From: Microbacterium sp. zg-B185
GTDB lineage: Bacteria; Actinomycetota; Actinomycetes; Actinomycetales; Microbacteriaceae
NCBI RefSeq assembly: GCF_030246885.1
Contig: NZ_CP126739.1
Location: 2,728,001 to 2,792,000, forward strand
Direction: 5' to 3'
Length of the DNA: 64,000 nucleotides
The position numbers and the translations under genes were made by a program. Positions within the stretch are counted from its first letter, which is position 1. Each line of letters opens with the position of its first letter. Shown in pieces: positions 19,588 to 30,074 of the stretch. The notes below the pieces were generated by a model. That model was not told the origin of the DNA. It saw nothing but the letters and a program-made list of their open reading frames with translations, and ran no database searches.

Positions 19588-19656
19588 GGATTCGGATGCC
19601 GGCAGCGGATTCCGGGCGGGGACGCGCGGGGCGTCCGAATCGGGTGCGGATCTCCT
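19588..19656 (+). repeat. Direct repeat, right copy, flanking the DUF559 gene
   Basis: Second copy of the repeat at 18521-18588, same orientation, 1067 bp further on and 18 bp after the DUF559 stop codon. Contains GGCGTCCGAATCGGGTGCGG against GGCGTCCGATTCTGGTGCGG in the left copy. Confidence 0.85.
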
Positions 19657-19780
19657 CTTCCGCGCGCCGCTGCGGCCGCGCCGCTGCGGCCGCGCAGCAC
19701 CTGCGCCGCGCCGGCGCCGGACAGACGGACGGGCGGCCCGCTGGACCGAAGTCCGGCGAGCCGCCCCGTAGCATCGAGGA

Positions 19781-19906
19781 TTACGCGCCCTTGCGGGGCT
19801 TGAAGACGTTCGTCTCCTGGGACTTCTCGCGCTTGGCGGCGCGCTTCTCCTTGAGAGTCTGCTGCGGAGCCTTCTTGTTCGTCGCGCTGGGGGGCTTGTT
19901 GGCCAT
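19781..19906 (-). CDS. 41-residue basic protein
   Basis: Starts MANKPPSATNKKAPQQTLKE, continues with a Lys/Arg/Glu-rich helix (KRAAKREKSQE) and ends with FKPRKGA. About one quarter of the residues are Lys or Arg, so binding to nucleic acid or the ribosome is plausible but unshown. GGGAAGCGAG precedes the ATG. Codon use is like the neighbouring genes, with G/C in nearly all third positions, which supports a real gene. It lies between the right-hand repeat and the ABC exporter genes. Confidence 0.7.
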   Translation of the reverse strand: MANKPPSATNKKAPQQTLKEKRAAKREKSQETNVFKPRKGA

Positions 19907-20038
19907 CTGGACTCGCTTCCCTTCGGTGAGCTGGCGTGTTCCCCGAGACCATAGCCCACTTCCCGGCGAAAAGCATTTCCTGGTCAGACGCGAAAAACGC
20001 GCCAGCGGATTCCGTCCCGGAAAACCCCGACGGCGTGG

Positions 20039-21856
20039 TCAGACCAGCGACTCCCGCCATGCGGCGTGCAGCTGCGAGAACTTGCCGGCGCCCGCGATCA
20101 GGGTCGCCGGGGTGTCGTCCTCGATGATCTCGCCGTTCTCCATGACCAGCACGCGATCGGCGATCGCCACGGTCGACAGACGGTGCGCGATGATGATCGC
20201 GGTCCGGTCGGCCAGGAGCGTCTGCAACGCGTCCTGGATCTGACGCTCCGAGGGCATGTCCAGCGACGCGGTCGCTTCGTCGAGGATCAGCACGGCGGGG
20301 TTGGCCAGGAACGCCCGCGCGAACGAGATGAGCTGACGCTGACCGGCCGACACGCGTCCGCCGCGCTTGTTGACGTCCGTGTCGTAGCCGTCCGGGAGAG
20401 CCTCGATGAACGCCTCGGCTCCGACCGCACGCGCGGCTGCACGGATCTCGTCCATGGTCGCGTCGGGCTTGCCGAATGCGATGTTGTCGGCGACCGTCCC
20501 GCTGAACAGGTACGCCTCCTGCGTCACCATGACGATGGCGCGGCGCAGGTCCTTCGGATGCAGCTGACGCAGGTCGATGCCGTCCAGGGTCACGCGGCCG
20601 CGGGTCGGGTCGTAGAAGCGCGAGACGAGCTTGGCGAGGGTCGACTTGCCGGCACCGGTCGTGCCGACCAGCGCGACGGTCTGACCCGCCGGGATGTCGA
20701 GGGTGAAATCCGGCAGGATCGTCTTCCCGCCGCCGTAGCCGAAGCGCACGCGGTCGAAGTGGATGTGCCCGCGCGCCTCCCACAGATCGACCGGCTGGAC
20801 CGGATCGGGAACGGTGGGTTCCTCCTCCAGGACACCCGACACCTTCTCCAGCGCCGCCGTCGCGGACTGGTAGGAGTTCAGGAAGAAGGCGACCTCCTGC
20901 AGCGGAGCGAAGAAGTTGCGCACGTACAGCACAGCCGCGATGAGCGTGCCGATCTCGTACACGCCCGGCTCGATGCGCACGCCGCCCCAGAACACCACGA
21001 GCGCCAGCGAGACCGACGCAACCGCCATCAGCCCGGGCTCGAAGGTGCCGAAGAGGCGGATCGAGGCCATGTTGACGTCGCGGTAGTCGCTGGCCAGCTC
21101 GCCGAACTCGTCGTCGTTTCGCGCCTCCTTGCGGAACGCCTTGACCGCACGGATGCCGGTCATCGTCTCGACGAACTTCACGATGACCTTGGCGCTGATC
21201 ACGCGCGACTCCCGGTAGACCCGCTGCGAGCGCATGTAGAACCACCGCATCAGCAGGAACAGCGGCAGCCCCATGACGATGAGGATCACGCCCGACTGCC
21301 AGTCCAGCAGCAGGAGCGCGATCAGCGTGAAGCCGCCGTAGAGGATGCCGGAGACCAGCTCGTTCAGGCCGCCGTCCAGCAATTCCCGGATGGTGTCCAG
21401 GTCGCTGGTCTGCCGCGAGATGATGCGTCCCGACGTGTACGACTCGTGGAATTCCAGGCTCAGCCGCTGGGTGTGCAGGAAGATGCGCTTGCGCAGATCG
21501 AACATGATCGCCTGCGTGAGGCGCGCCGTCACGACGACGTACCATCCGATCAGGCCGGCGCCGCCCAGCGCGGTGATCAGATACACGACCACCACGCCGA
21601 TGGTCGGCATCCAATCCATCCGGTCGATGACCGCCGGCAGCGCCGTGTTCAGACCGTATGCGATCAGTGCCGGACCGGCCACCCGCAGCGCCGTGGAGAC
21701 GATCAGCACGGCCGCGGCCAGCACCAGCTGCCATTTCAGCGGCGAGACGAGCGAGCCCAGGAGGCGCAGCGAGCGGCGCCGGATCGTGCGGCTCTCTTCG
21801 CGCGTGTAGTCCGAGCGGTCTTCGCCGCTGGTTCCTTCGACTGTTGCCGTGCTCAC
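20039..21856 (-). CDS. ABC exporter half-transporter with canonical Walker B
   Basis: 605 residues: six-helix transmembrane domain (~30-330) followed by an ATPase domain (~365-600). Walker A is GTTGAGKST and Walker B ends [10 protein letters not shown] with the catalytic Glu. The signature is the unusual VSAGQRQ and the H-loop is IIAHRLST. Together with the upstream partner, this is the arrangement of heterodimeric exporters such as TM287/288: this subunit supplies the intact Walker B and the non-canonical signature. The GTG start at 21854-21856 overlaps the TGA of the partner (GTGA). Substrate unknown; drug or lipid export is usual for the class. Confidence 0.93.
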   Translation of the reverse strand: MSTATVEGTSGEDRSDYTREESRTIRRRSLRLLGSLVSPLKWQLVLAAAVLIVSTALRVAGPALIAYGLNTALPAVIDRMDWMPTIGVVVVYLITALGGAGLIGWYVVVTARLTQAIMFDLRKRIFLHTQRLSLEFHESYTSGRIISRQTSDLDTIRELLDGGLNELVSGILYGGFTLIALLLLDWQSGVILIVMGLPLFLLMRWFYMRSQRVYRESRVISAKVIVKFVETMTGIRAVKAFRKEARNDDEFGELASDYRDVNMASIRLFGTFEPGLMAVASVSLALVVFWGGVRIEPGVYEIGTLIAAVLYVRNFFAPLQEVAFFLNSYQSATAALEKVSGVLEEEPTVPDPVQPVDLWEARGHIHFDRVRFGYGGGKTILPDFTLDIPAGQTVALVGTTGAGKSTLAKLVSRFYDPTRGRVTLDGIDLRQLHPKDLRRAIVMVTQEAYLFSGTVADNIAFGKPDATMDEIRAAARAVGAEAFIEALPDGYDTDVNKRGGRVSAGQRQLISFARAFLANPAVLILDEATASLDMPSERQIQDALQTLLADRTAIIIAHRLSTVAIADRVLVMENGEIIEDDTPATLIAGAGKFSQLHAAWRESLV

Positions 21857-23676
21857 AGGTTCACCTCCGTTTCGCGGGTACGCGCTTGTTCGTTCTCCAG
21901 GCTGGAGATGACGTGCCGGTAGTGCTCGCTCTCGCGCAGCAGGTCGCTGTGGCGGCCGACGGCGGTGATGCGGCCGGACTCCAGCAGGGCGACGCGGTCG
22001 GCGAGCATGACCGTCGAGGGACGGTGCGCGACGACGAGCGCCGTGGTGCTGTGCAGCACCTCGCGCAGCGCGTCCTCGACCAGCGCCTCGGTGTCCACGT
22101 CCAGGGCCGAGAGCGGGTCATCGAGCACGAGGACGGCCGGACGCGCGGCGACCGCGCGCGCAAGCGCCAGGCGCTGTCGCTGCCCACCGGACAGGCTCAG
22201 TCCCTCCTCGCCGATGACGGTGTCCACGCCGAACGGAAGGTCGTCCACGAAGCCCGCCTGGGCGACCGCGAGCGCCTCGCGCAGCACGGCCTCCGCCTCC
22301 GCACTGCCGGGGGTCAGATCCTCCCGGCCGAGCAGCACGTTGTCCCGCACCGTCTGCGAGAACAGCGTCGCGTCCTCGAACGCCATGCCCACATGCCGGC
22401 GCAGCTCACGCAGAGTGAGATCGCGCACGTCCACACCGTCGAGGGTGACCCGGCCGCCGGTCACGTCGTACAGGCGGGACGGCAGCGTGGTCAGCGTCGT
22501 CTTGCCCGAACCGGTCAGCCCGACCAGTGCCATCGTCTCTCCGGGCTGCAGCACGAGGTCGATGCCGTCGATGAGATCCCGTTCGGATGCCGCGGCATCC
22601 TGATACCGGAAATGCACGCCTTCGAAGGCGAGCTCCCCGCGCGGGTGCGCGATCGTGAGCGGCGTCGCCGGGTCGGTGATGGTGTTCTGCTCGTCCAGGA
22701 CCTCGAAGATCCGGTCGGTGGCGGTGCGCGCGTCCAGCGTGAACGAGAACAGGAATCCGATGGACTCCATGGGCCACCGCAGCACGGTCGCCATCGCGAA
22801 GAACGCGATCAGCTCGGGCAGGGTGAACTGGCCCAGCTGGACGAGGTAGATTCCCGCGCCGAGGCACAGCGCGAAGGCGAGGTCGGGCAGCAGGACCAGC
22901 CAGAACCAGATGATCCCGACCGCACGGGCCTTGTTCAGCTCGGTCTGGCGGAGGGTCTCGGCCTGCTTGGCGAACTTCTGCAGCGCGTGCTTGCCGCGTC
23001 CGAAGGCCTTCAGGACGCGGATGCCGTGCACGCTCTCCTCGACCGAGGTGGCCAGGTCGCCGGCCTGATCCTGACTCTGCCGCGCGAGTGTGCCGTAGGT
23101 CTTCTCGAAGCGGTAGCCGGTGTACCACAGCGGCAGTGAGCAGACCAGGAAGATCGTGCCGAGCAGCCAGTGCCACCGGAACAGCAGCACCGTGCCCACC
23201 AGGATCGTCAGCACGTTGACCACCAGCAGGAGCAGGCCGAACGCCATCCAGCGGCGCAGCATGCTGATGTCCTGCATCATGCGGCTGAGCAGCTGACCCG
23301 ACTGCCAGCGATCGTGGAAGGACACCGGGAGTCGCTGCAGGCGCGCGTAGAAGCCCCGGCGCAGGTCGTACTCGACTTTCGTGGCCGGACCGAGGACGAA
23401 CCAGCGGCGCAACCAGACCATGACCGCCTCGAGCAGTCCGAGCACCAGGATCGCGGCCGCCCCCCATGCGATCTGGCCGGCGTCGCCGGACGCGATCGGC
23501 CCGCGCACGATCACCTCCAGCACGAGCGGGATGCTCAGCGCGAGCAGGCTCGCGATCAACGCGCTGAGCGCGCCGAGGCTGAGCCTGCCCAGCACGGGCT
23601 TGGCGAACGGGAGCAGACGCAGCAGCGCCCTCGGGGTGGAGAGGCGGCCGTCGTGTGGTGAGGGGGTGGAGGTCAT
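21853..23676 (-). CDS. ABC exporter half-transporter with degenerate Walker B
   Basis: 607 residues, same domain order as its partner: transmembrane domain (~20-330) then ATPase (~360-600). Walker A is GLTGSGKTT and the signature is the standard LSGGQRQ, but Walker B ends [10 protein letters not shown], with Asp where the catalytic Glu should be. This marks the degenerate ATP site of heterodimeric exporters. ATG at 23674-23676 with AGGA upstream; an upstream in-frame start at 23718 lacks a ribosome site. A 137-nt untranslated stretch separates it from the short ORF at 23814-23897. Confidence 0.92.
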   Translation of the reverse strand: MTSTPSPHDGRLSTPRALLRLLPFAKPVLGRLSLGALSALIASLLALSIPLVLEVIVRGPIASGDAGQIAWGAAAILVLGLLEAVMVWLRRWFVLGPATKVEYDLRRGFYARLQRLPVSFHDRWQSGQLLSRMMQDISMLRRWMAFGLLLLVVNVLTILVGTVLLFRWHWLLGTIFLVCSLPLWYTGYRFEKTYGTLARQSQDQAGDLATSVEESVHGIRVLKAFGRGKHALQKFAKQAETLRQTELNKARAVGIIWFWLVLLPDLAFALCLGAGIYLVQLGQFTLPELIAFFAMATVLRWPMESIGFLFSFTLDARTATDRIFEVLDEQNTITDPATPLTIAHPRGELAFEGVHFRYQDAAASERDLIDGIDLVLQPGETMALVGLTGSGKTTLTTLPSRLYDVTGGRVTLDGVDVRDLTLRELRRHVGMAFEDATLFSQTVRDNVLLGREDLTPGSAEAEAVLREALAVAQAGFVDDLPFGVDTVIGEEGLSLSGGQRQRLALARAVAARPAVLVLDDPLSALDVDTEALVEDALREVLHSTTALVVAHRPSTVMLADRVALLESGRITAVGRHSDLLRESEHYRHVISSLENEQARTRETEVNL

Positions 23677-23813
23677 GATCCTTGTGGGAGTCGCACGAAG
23701 TGGAGAAGGGGTTGGCAAGAGGGCGCCCGGAACAGCGGCGACAGCGCTGACGCCTGTCGAACGGAACGCGCGGTGGCGCGGCCTGTGCGTGCTCGGTTCA
23801 GTCCCGAGAGCGG

Positions 23814-23897
23814 TCAGCCGAGGAGCCCGGCGGTTCCGTTCGGGTCGCGGAGGACGATGGCAGCGATCGGCGTGACGGCGATGGCGATCGTGTTCAT
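23814..23897 (-). CDS. 27-residue upstream ORF (possible leader peptide) of the ABC exporter
   Basis: The ORF has a very strong ribosome site (GAAGGAGGAT, 5 bases before ATG) and encodes a hydrophobic peptide containing [15 protein letters not shown] and ending GTAGLLG. It is the first ORF after a good promoter (23944-23972) and lies 137 nt before the exporter start. The position and the IAIAV stretch recall leader peptides that stall ribosomes in response to antibiotics, such as the IAVV/IFVI segments of Erm leaders. That comparison is inference. It could instead be a secreted peptide exported by the transporter, or a chance ORF, although the ribosome site argues against chance. Confidence 0.6.
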   Translation of the reverse strand: MNTIAIAVTPIAAIVLRDPNGTAGLLG

Positions 23898-23943
23898 GAC
23901 ATCCTCCTTCGGCTGACGCGCGAGGGCGCGGCGACAGCCCTCC

Positions 23944-23972
23944 AGCCTATCCCCGCGCCTCGCCCGACACAA
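23944..23972 (-). promoter_or_regulatory. Promoter of the short ORF-ABC exporter transcript
   Basis: On the minus strand TTGTGT (23967-23972) and TAGGCT (23944-23949) are spaced 17 bp apart, a good vegetative promoter. The transcript would start near 23937, about 40 nt before the short ORF. Confidence 0.65.
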
Positions 23973-23986
23973 CCGCCCCGCTCCTG

Positions 23987-24556
23987 TCATCCGTGTCCCA
24001 CTTCGGCATCCCCCGCCCGGCGTGTCGCATGCACAAGTGGGACACCACCGACCGGCCGGGGTCGGGCGGCGGCTTCGCGGGCCAGCAGCCCCCGCTTCAC
24101 ATCCAGGCCCCACGCGAACCCGCCGAGCGACCCGTCCGAGCGCAGCACGCGGTGGCACGGCACGAACAGCGCGGGCGCGTTGCGGGCGCAGATGGATGCC
24201 GCGGCCCGCACGGCGCTGGGCTGCCCGAGCGCGACGGCGAACTCCGCATACGACAGCGGGCGCCCCGGTGGAATGGCCCGCAGCGCCCGCCATCCCGCCG
24301 CCTGCATCACGGTGCCCTCCTGGGCGACCGGGACGCCGTCGATCGCCGTCAGATCGCCGGCGTAGTACGCCAGAGCGGATGCCGCAGCATCCGTCTCCGC
24401 CTCGCGCACGGTGTCCGGTCGCAGGCGGGGATGGATCCGGGCGAGCGTCGCGGCCGGATCGGCGGTCCAGCCCGAGGCCAGGACGCGGCCCCTTCCGTCG
24501 GCGACGAGCGTGAACGCCCCGTCCGGGGTGTCGATGGTCTGGATGCTGGCGGTCAT
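23987..24556 (-). CDS. ogt: Methylated-DNA--protein-cysteine methyltransferase (Ogt type)
   Basis: 189 residues. The suicide-cysteine motif is FVPCHRVL with C134, preceded by the helix-turn-helix region ([22 protein letters not shown], split) and followed by [15 protein letters not shown]. It transfers alkyl groups from O6-alkylguanine to itself in the cytosol. It overlaps the Ada-AlkA gene by ATGA, so the two are one alkylation-repair operon. The last ~25 residues after the KRGLL helix are an unconserved tail. Confidence 0.93.
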   Translation of the reverse strand: MTASIQTIDTPDGAFTLVADGRGRVLASGWTADPAATLARIHPRLRPDTVREAETDAAASALAYYAGDLTAIDGVPVAQEGTVMQAAGWRALRAIPPGRPLSYAEFAVALGQPSAVRAAASICARNAPALFVPCHRVLRSDGSLGGFAWGLDVKRGLLAREAAARPRPVGGVPLVHATRRAGDAEVGHG

Positions 24557-26178
24557 GTCGCGTCCTCCTCGGTGCTCGGCAGCGGTCGTCCGGGTGTATG
24601 CGGGTGGGCGGGATCCGGCGTCCCCGGCCCGGGGCGGCGCGCATCCGACGTCTCCGCCGGATCTGCGCCGGGGGTGGCGCCGCGGCGGCGCGCCACCCGG
24701 GGCGGGACGGCGCGCCACAGGTGCGCGGTGAAGTAGCTGCGCCACGGGGCCGTCCGCGCGGCCCACGCCTGCAGGGCGCGGGCATCGGCCGGCAGCCCGA
24801 CCGCGGCTGCGCCGGTGCGCACCGCGACGTCGCCGGGCAGGAACACATCGGTGTCGCCGAGGACGCGCATCCGGACGTAGTCAGCCGTCCACGGTCCCAC
24901 GCCGGGCAGGGCGAGCAGGGCCGCACGCTGGTCGGCGGCCGCATCGCCCGGTCCGAGCTGGAGGGAGCCGTCGGCGAGGGCGGCGGCAGCGCCGACCAGC
25001 GCGCGGATGCGTGCGGCCGGCCCGCGCAGGACCTCGTGCCCGTGCTCGGCGATCGCGGCCATCGTGGGGAACAGGCGCGCCTCTCCCCCGCTGCCGCCGA
25101 TGGCCACCGGCTCCCCGAGGGCGTCGGCCAGCGCGGTCAGCGCGGTCCGCGCCGCCGACACCGTGATCTGCTGGCCGACCATCGCTCGGATGAGCATCTC
25201 GTGCGGGTCGGCGGAGCCGGGCACACGGATGCCGGGTACGCGCGCGACGAGCGGGGTGAGTTCGGGATGCCGCGACAACGCCGCGTCGATCGCGATCGGG
25301 TCCGCGTCCAGGTCGAACAGGCGGCGGGCGCGCGTGACCAGCGTCGACAGATCACCCGGCTGGGTCAGGCGTGCCCGCAGGCGCACGCGCCCCGCGGAGT
25401 CGACGCGCAGCTCGAACCACGCAGGCCCCCCGGGCAGCCGCAGCGTCCGCGCGAACGAGGCGGGGGTCGCCGTCTCTACTCCGCTCACGGCTCGCGCGCT
25501 CATCCACGCGAACAGACCCGCCGCGTCGAACGGGCCACGGTGCGGCAGGACGAGGTCGATGACACCGTCGAGTGATTCCGCGCCGCTGCCGCGACGGCGG
25601 CGCGCCCGCAGCTCCAGCGGCGGCATCCCGAACACCTCGCGCACCGTCTCGTTGAACTGCCGGACACTGGTGAACCCGGCGGAGAAGGCGACATCGGCGA
25701 CGGGCAGGTCGGTGCCCACCAGCAGCATCCGCGCGGTGTGCGCGCGATGTGCCCGGCTCAGAGCGAGCGGTCCGGCACCGAGCTCGGCGGTCAGCAGGCG
25801 GGTGAGGTGGCGCGGCGAATACCCGAGGCGGTCGGCCAGGCCGGGGACGCCCTCGCGCTCGATCACGCCGTCCGCGATCAGCCGCATGGCGCGGGCGGTG
25901 GTGTCCCCGCGCAGATCCCATTCCGGGGACCCCGGTGCCGCCTCGGGCAGGCAGCGCTTGCACGCCCGATAGCCGGCTTCGTGCGCGGCCGCGCTGGTGG
26001 CGAAGAAGGAGACGTTGGCCGGCTTGGGCGTGCGGGCGGGGCAGCTCGGTCGGCAGTAGATGCCGGTCGAGCGCACGGCCGTCACGAACTGCCCGTCGAA
26101 GCGGGGGTCCCGCGACTGGATCGCGCCGTACCGCTCATCGAACGACAGGGGCCGCATCCGCCCGGCGGCGGTGGTCAT
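24553..26178 (-). CDS. Ada-AlkA fusion: methyl-sensing regulator plus 3-methyladenine DNA glycosylase
   Basis: 541 residues. Domain order: Ada zinc domain with four Cys (C42, C46, C73, C76; YCRPSC and CKRC), an AraC-type helix-turn-helix (~85-190), an AlkA N-terminal domain (~200-310), and a helix-hairpin-helix glycosylase domain ([28 protein letters not shown]) whose final Asp is catalytic. The first zinc-site cysteine normally takes a methyl group from DNA phosphotriesters and turns the protein into an activator. The fusion lets one protein sense damage and excise methylated bases. The start is uncertain: ATG 26178, or GTG 26190 or 26199, the last with GGAG upstream. Confidence 0.92.
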   Translation of the reverse strand: MTTAAGRMRPLSFDERYGAIQSRDPRFDGQFVTAVRSTGIYCRPSCPARTPKPANVSFFATSAAAHEAGYRACKRCLPEAAPGSPEWDLRGDTTARAMRLIADGVIEREGVPGLADRLGYSPRHLTRLLTAELGAGPLALSRAHRAHTARMLLVGTDLPVADVAFSAGFTSVRQFNETVREVFGMPPLELRARRRRGSGAESLDGVIDLVLPHRGPFDAAGLFAWMSARAVSGVETATPASFARTLRLPGGPAWFELRVDSAGRVRLRARLTQPGDLSTLVTRARRLFDLDADPIAIDAALSRHPELTPLVARVPGIRVPGSADPHEMLIRAMVGQQITVSAARTALTALADALGEPVAIGGSGGEARLFPTMAAIAEHGHEVLRGPAARIRALVGAAAALADGSLQLGPGDAAADQRAALLALPGVGPWTADYVRMRVLGDTDVFLPGDVAVRTGAAAVGLPADARALQAWAARTAPWRSYFTAHLWRAVPPRVARRRGATPGADPAETSDARRPGPGTPDPAHPHTPGRPLPSTEEDAT

Positions 26179-26303
26179 GGGACTGGTCACGTGTTCCACA
26201 ATGCCACGCTCCGCGGCCCCGGACTGGCGGAAATCGGACACGGCGGTGCGGCCCTGACGTCTGTGCTCGGAACGGATCCCGACCCGGTCCGGGCCTGGGG
26301 CGC

Positions 26304-26309
26304 TAGCGT
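26304..26309 (+). promoter_or_regulatory. Leaderless-type -10 element for the disulfide reductase gene
   Basis: TAGCGT ends exactly 6 bases before the ATG at 26316; no ribosome site is seen. Confidence 0.6.
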
Positions 26310-26315
26310 GAGCAG

Positions 26316-27743
26316 ATGAGCGCGCGTGAGTACGACGTCATCGTGATCGGGGCGGGCGCGGTGGGCGAGAACGTCGCCGATCGCGCGGTCCAGGGCGGTA
26401 TGTCGACCGTCATCGTCGAGGCGGAACTGGTCGGCGGCGAATGCTCCTACTGGGCATGCATGCCCTCCAAGGCGCTGCTGCGCAGTGCGGCGGCGCTGCG
26501 CGCCGCGCGGGATGTCGACGGGGCGAAGCAGGCGGTCACCGGCGAGGTGGACGTCGCGGGTGTGCTGCGGCGCCGCAACCGCATCACCCACGACTGGGAT
26601 GACGCGTCGCAGGTGAGCTGGCTGGACGGCGCCGGCATCGATCTCCTGCGCGGTCACGCCGAGTTCACCGGCGTCAAACGCGTCCGGGTGACCGCCGCAG
26701 ACGGCACCGTGACCGACCTGGTCGCCCGCCACGCCGTCGCCGTCGCCACCGGATCGGCACCCCTGCTGCCGGACATCCCGGGTCTGCGCGAGATCGAACC
26801 GTGGACCAGCCGCGATGCCACCAGCGCACAGACGATCCCCGCGTCGCTGGCCATCCTCGGGGGCGGGGTGGTGGGCGCGGAGATGGCGACGGCGTACGCC
26901 GGCTTCGGCACCACGGTGACCCTGATCGTCCGGTCGCGGCTGCTGTCGAGCATGGAGCCGTTCGCCGGCGACCTGGTCGCCGCCTCGCTCGCCCGGCTGG
27001 GCGTCTCCCTCCGCACCGGCGTCGAGGTCACCGCGGCGCACCGCACCGACCGCAACGCCGTGCTGGCACTGTCCGACGGCGGACGTGTCGTCGCCGAGCA
27101 GGTGCTCGTCGCCGTCGGGCGCACGCCGCGCACCACGGATCTCGGCCTGGAGAGCATCGGCTTCTCGCCGGGCGCGTGGCTGAGCGTCGATGACACGCTG
27201 CTGGTGAAGGGCACCGACTGGCTGTACGCGGTGGGCGACGTGAACCATCGCGCGCTGCTGACCCACCAGGGCAAGTACCAGGCGCGTGCCGCCGGTGACG
27301 TGATCGCGGCCCGCGCGAAGGGTCACCCCGTGGCCGACGCCCCGTGGGGCGCACACGTGGCCACCGCCGATCACGACCACATCCCGCAGGTCACCTTCAC
27401 CGACCCCGAGGTCGCCTCGGTCGGGCTCACCGAGGCGGCCGCCCGTGCGGCCGGACGGCGCATCCGCGTGCTCGACTACGACCTGTCCTGGATCGCGGGG
27501 GCGAGCACCTATGCGGACGCCTACCAGGGGATGGCGCGTGCCATCGTCGACGAGGACCGCGGCGTGCTGATCGGGGCCACCTTCGCCGGCGCGAACGTCG
27601 CCGAGCTGCTGCACTCCGCGACCGTGGCGATCGTCGGCGAGGTGCCGATCGAACGGCTCTGGCACGCGGTCCCGTCGTATCCGACGCTCAGCGAGGTGTG
27701 GCTGCGCTGGCTCGAGGAGTACGGCCGCCCCGCCCCCCATTGA
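26316..27743 (+). CDS. FAD-dependent pyridine nucleotide-disulfide oxidoreductase
   Basis: 475 residues, class I disulfide reductase fold. FAD-binding [13 protein letters not shown] near the N-terminus (12-24), redox-active disulfide in [17 protein letters not shown] (C43, C48), NAD(P)-binding [17 protein letters not shown] motif LYAVGDVN, and the C-terminal dimer motif [11 protein letters not shown]. The CSYWAC spacing and the overall pattern are those of the uncharacterised mercuric-reductase/lipoamide-dehydrogenase-like branch common in actinomycetes, so the substrate is unknown. There is no mer gene or 2-oxoacid dehydrogenase gene nearby. Confidence 0.9.
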   Translation: MSAREYDVIVIGAGAVGENVADRAVQGGMSTVIVEAELVGGECSYWACMPSKALLRSAAALRAARDVDGAKQAVTGEVDVAGVLRRRNRITHDWDDASQVSWLDGAGIDLLRGHAEFTGVKRVRVTAADGTVTDLVARHAVAVATGSAPLLPDIPGLREIEPWTSRDATSAQTIPASLAILGGGVVGAEMATAYAGFGTTVTLIVRSRLLSSMEPFAGDLVAASLARLGVSLRTGVEVTAAHRTDRNAVLALSDGGRVVAEQVLVAVGRTPRTTDLGLESIGFSPGAWLSVDDTLLVKGTDWLYAVGDVNHRALLTHQGKYQARAAGDVIAARAKGHPVADAPWGAHVATADHDHIPQVTFTDPEVASVGLTEAAARAAGRRIRVLDYDLSWIAGASTYADAYQGMARAIVDEDRGVLIGATFAGANVAELLHSATVAIVGEVPIERLWHAVPSYPTLSEVWLRWLEEYGRPAPH

Positions 27744-27762
27744 CCGCGAGAGCGGAGGGATG

Positions 27763-27796
27763 CCACGAGACCGGGGGCCTCGCCTCGGTCTCGTGG
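27763..27796. terminator. Terminator hairpin between converging genes
   Basis: Perfect 11-bp stem CCACGAGACCG/CGGTCTCGTGG with a 12-nt loop, between the disulfide reductase and purH stops. Confidence 0.75.
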
Positions 27797-27843
27797 TGCC
27801 TATCCGGTCTCGCGGGCGGGCGGTGCGGGTGGGATTGCGGGCG

Positions 27844-29448
27844 TCAGTGGAAGAAGTGGCGCTCGCCGGTGAAGAACATGGGGATCCCGGCTTCCCGGGC
27901 GGCGTCGATCACCTCGTCGTCGCGCACAGATCCTCCCGGCTGGACGATTCCGCCGATTCCGGCGTCGATGAGGACCGCAGGTCCGTCGGCGAACGGGAAG
28001 AACGCATCGGATGCCGCGACCGAGCCGGCCGCGCGTGCGCCGGCCCGCTCGACGGCGAGTCGGCAGGAGTCGACGCGGTTGACCTGGCCCATTCCGATGC
28101 CGACCGTCGCCGAGCCCTTCGCGAGCACGATGGCGTTGGACTTGACCGCGCGGCAGGCCTTCCAGGCGAAGATGAAGTTGGTCATCTCCTCCTCGCTCGG
28201 GCGCTCGCCCGAGACGAGCTGCCAGTCCTTGGCGACCGACTCGATGTCGTCGGGGAAGCGGTCGGCGTCCTGCAGCAGCAGACCGCCGGAGACGAGCCGG
28301 ACATCCATCCGCTCCTGCTGCCAGTCGACCGGCAGACGCAGCACGCGGAGGTTCTTCTTCAGCGCGAAGACCTCCAGCGCCTCGGGCTCGAAGTCCGGGG
28401 CCACGATGACCTCGGTGAAGATGTCCCTCATGTTCTCGGCCATCTTCAGCGTCACGCGCCGGTTCGCCGCGATCACCCCGCCGAACGCGGAGACGGGGTC
28501 GCACTCGTGTGCGCGCAGGTGCGCGCTGGCGATGGCATCCAGCGCGTTGGGCGCGCTGACCGCGATCCCGCAGGGGTTGGCGTGCTTGATGATCGCCACG
28601 GCCGGCAGCACCATGTCGAACGCGGCCCGCAGCGCGGCATCCGCGTCGATGTAGTTGTTGTACGACATGCCCTTGCCCTGCAGCTGGGTGGCCTGGGCGA
28701 TGCCATGGCCGCCGACCCGCGAGTAGATCGCGGCACGCTGGTGCGAGTTCTCGCCGTACCGCAGCGTCTCCAACCGCTCGGCCTTGATCGTGAGGTGCTG
28801 AGGCAGGTCCGCGTCGGAGAGCGTCTCCTCGGCGAACCACTGGGCGACGGCGCGGTCGTAGGCGGCGGTGTGCGCGAAGGCGCGCGCGGCGAGGGCGCGG
28901 CGCTGGGCCAGGCTGGTGCCGCCGGCGGCGATCGCCTCGATGACGCCGGGGTAGGACTCGGGCGAGACGACGATGGCGACGTTGGCGTAGTTCTTCGCCG
29001 AGGCGCGCACCATGGCCGGTCCGCCGATGTCGATCTGCTCGACGACCGCGTCGCCTTCGGCGCCGGAGGCGACGGTCTCCACGAACGGGTACAGGTTCAC
29101 CACGACCAGCTCGAAGGCCGCGATGCCGAGTTCGTCCAGCTGGCGCTCGTGATCCTCGAGACGCAGGTCCGCCAGGAGCCCGGCGTGCACGCCCGGGTGC
29201 AGGGTCTTGACGCGGCCGTCCAGCGACTCCGGAAAGCCGGTGACCGCGGCGACGTCGGTCACCGGGTAGCCGGCACCGCGGATGGTGGCCGCGGTGGAGC
29301 CGGTCGAGACGATCTCGATCCCGGCGCCGGCCAGCGCCTCCGCCAGCGTCAGCAGGTGGGTCTTGTCGCTGACCGAGACGAGCGCCCGGCGAACCGGAAC
29401 GAGGTCGCGGTCGCGGTACAGGGACGGGTCGTGGCTGGGGCCGGCCAT
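27844..29448 (-). CDS. purH: Bifunctional AICAR formyltransferase/IMP cyclohydrolase
   Basis: 534 residues, the usual PurH length. It performs the last two steps of IMP synthesis, using 10-formyl-THF. The cyclohydrolase domain is N-terminal ([47 protein letters not shown]). The formyltransferase domain is C-terminal ([43 protein letters not shown]). It lies 34 bp after purN in the DUF6350-purN-purH operon. Its substrate AICAR is ZMP, which ties this operon to the ZTP riboswitch before glyA-folD; no such riboswitch is seen here. Confidence 0.97.
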   Translation of the reverse strand: MAGPSHDPSLYRDRDLVPVRRALVSVSDKTHLLTLAEALAGAGIEIVSTGSTAATIRGAGYPVTDVAAVTGFPESLDGRVKTLHPGVHAGLLADLRLEDHERQLDELGIAAFELVVVNLYPFVETVASGAEGDAVVEQIDIGGPAMVRASAKNYANVAIVVSPESYPGVIEAIAAGGTSLAQRRALAARAFAHTAAYDRAVAQWFAEETLSDADLPQHLTIKAERLETLRYGENSHQRAAIYSRVGGHGIAQATQLQGKGMSYNNYIDADAALRAAFDMVLPAVAIIKHANPCGIAVSAPNALDAIASAHLRAHECDPVSAFGGVIAANRRVTLKMAENMRDIFTEVIVAPDFEPEALEVFALKKNLRVLRLPVDWQQERMDVRLVSGGLLLQDADRFPDDIESVAKDWQLVSGERPSEEEMTNFIFAWKACRAVKSNAIVLAKGSATVGIGMGQVNRVDSCRLAVERAGARAAGSVAASDAFFPFADGPAVLIDAGIGGIVQPGGSVRDDEVIDAAREAGIPMFFTGERHFFH

Positions 29449-29482
29449 GGGTGCTCCTCGGGTGGGGATCAGGGGATGGGGG

Positions 29483-30070
29483 TCAACGGGCGGCGGCCAG
29501 ATCGAGGTCGCCCGTCGCGATGCGGCGGATGACGTCGATCAGCAGCCGGCGCTCGACGGGCTTGATGCGTTCGTGCAGGGAGTGCTCGTCGTCCCCGGGG
29601 AAGACGGGGACCCGCTCCTGCGCGAGGATCGGACCGCTGTCGACACCGTTGTCGACGATGATGACGCTCGCACCGGTCTGGGCCACACCGGCGGCCAGCG
29701 CGTCGCGCACACCGTGGGGACCGGGGAACTCGGGGAGATAGGCCGGGTGCGTGTTGATGATCCGCGGGCTCCACGCCTCGACGAGAGACGCAGGCAGCAG
29801 CCGCATCAGCCCGCTCAGCACGACCAGGTCGGGGCTCCACACCTCCAGCTGGCGGCCCAGCTCGGCACCCCACTCCTCGCGCGAGTCGAACTGGCGCCAC
29901 GGCACGAGCATCGTGGGGATGCCGTACTCCTCGGCATGCGCGAACCCCGCTGCCTCGCGGTCCGCTCCGACGACGACGACGCGCGCGGGGAAATCCGCTT
30001 CAGCCGCCTCATCGAGCAGGGCCCGAAGATTGGATCCCGCGCCCGAAATGAGGACGGCGACCGTGAGCAC
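29483..30070 (-). CDS. purN: Phosphoribosylglycinamide formyltransferase
   Basis: 195 residues, normal for the folate-dependent GAR transformylase, third step of purine synthesis. Motifs: [17 protein letters not shown] at the N-terminus (phosphate loop), [13 protein letters not shown] with the catalytic Asn and His, and [13 protein letters not shown] with the catalytic Asp. It starts 4 bp after the DUF6350 stop and is followed closely by purH. Confidence 0.97.
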   Translation of the reverse strand: MLTVAVLISGAGSNLRALLDEAAEADFPARVVVVGADREAAGFAHAEEYGIPTMLVPWRQFDSREEWGAELGRQLEVWSPDLVVLSGLMRLLPASLVEAWSPRIINTHPAYLPEFPGPHGVRDALAAGVAQTGASVIIVDNGVDSGPILAQERVPVFPGDDEHSLHERIKPVERRLLIDVIRRIATGDLDLAAAR

Positions 30071-30074
30071 GCGC

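Noticed and set aside
27744..27843. Possible small gene between the disulfide reductase and purH
   Set aside because: The space is a terminator hairpin; no ORF with a ribosome site was found.
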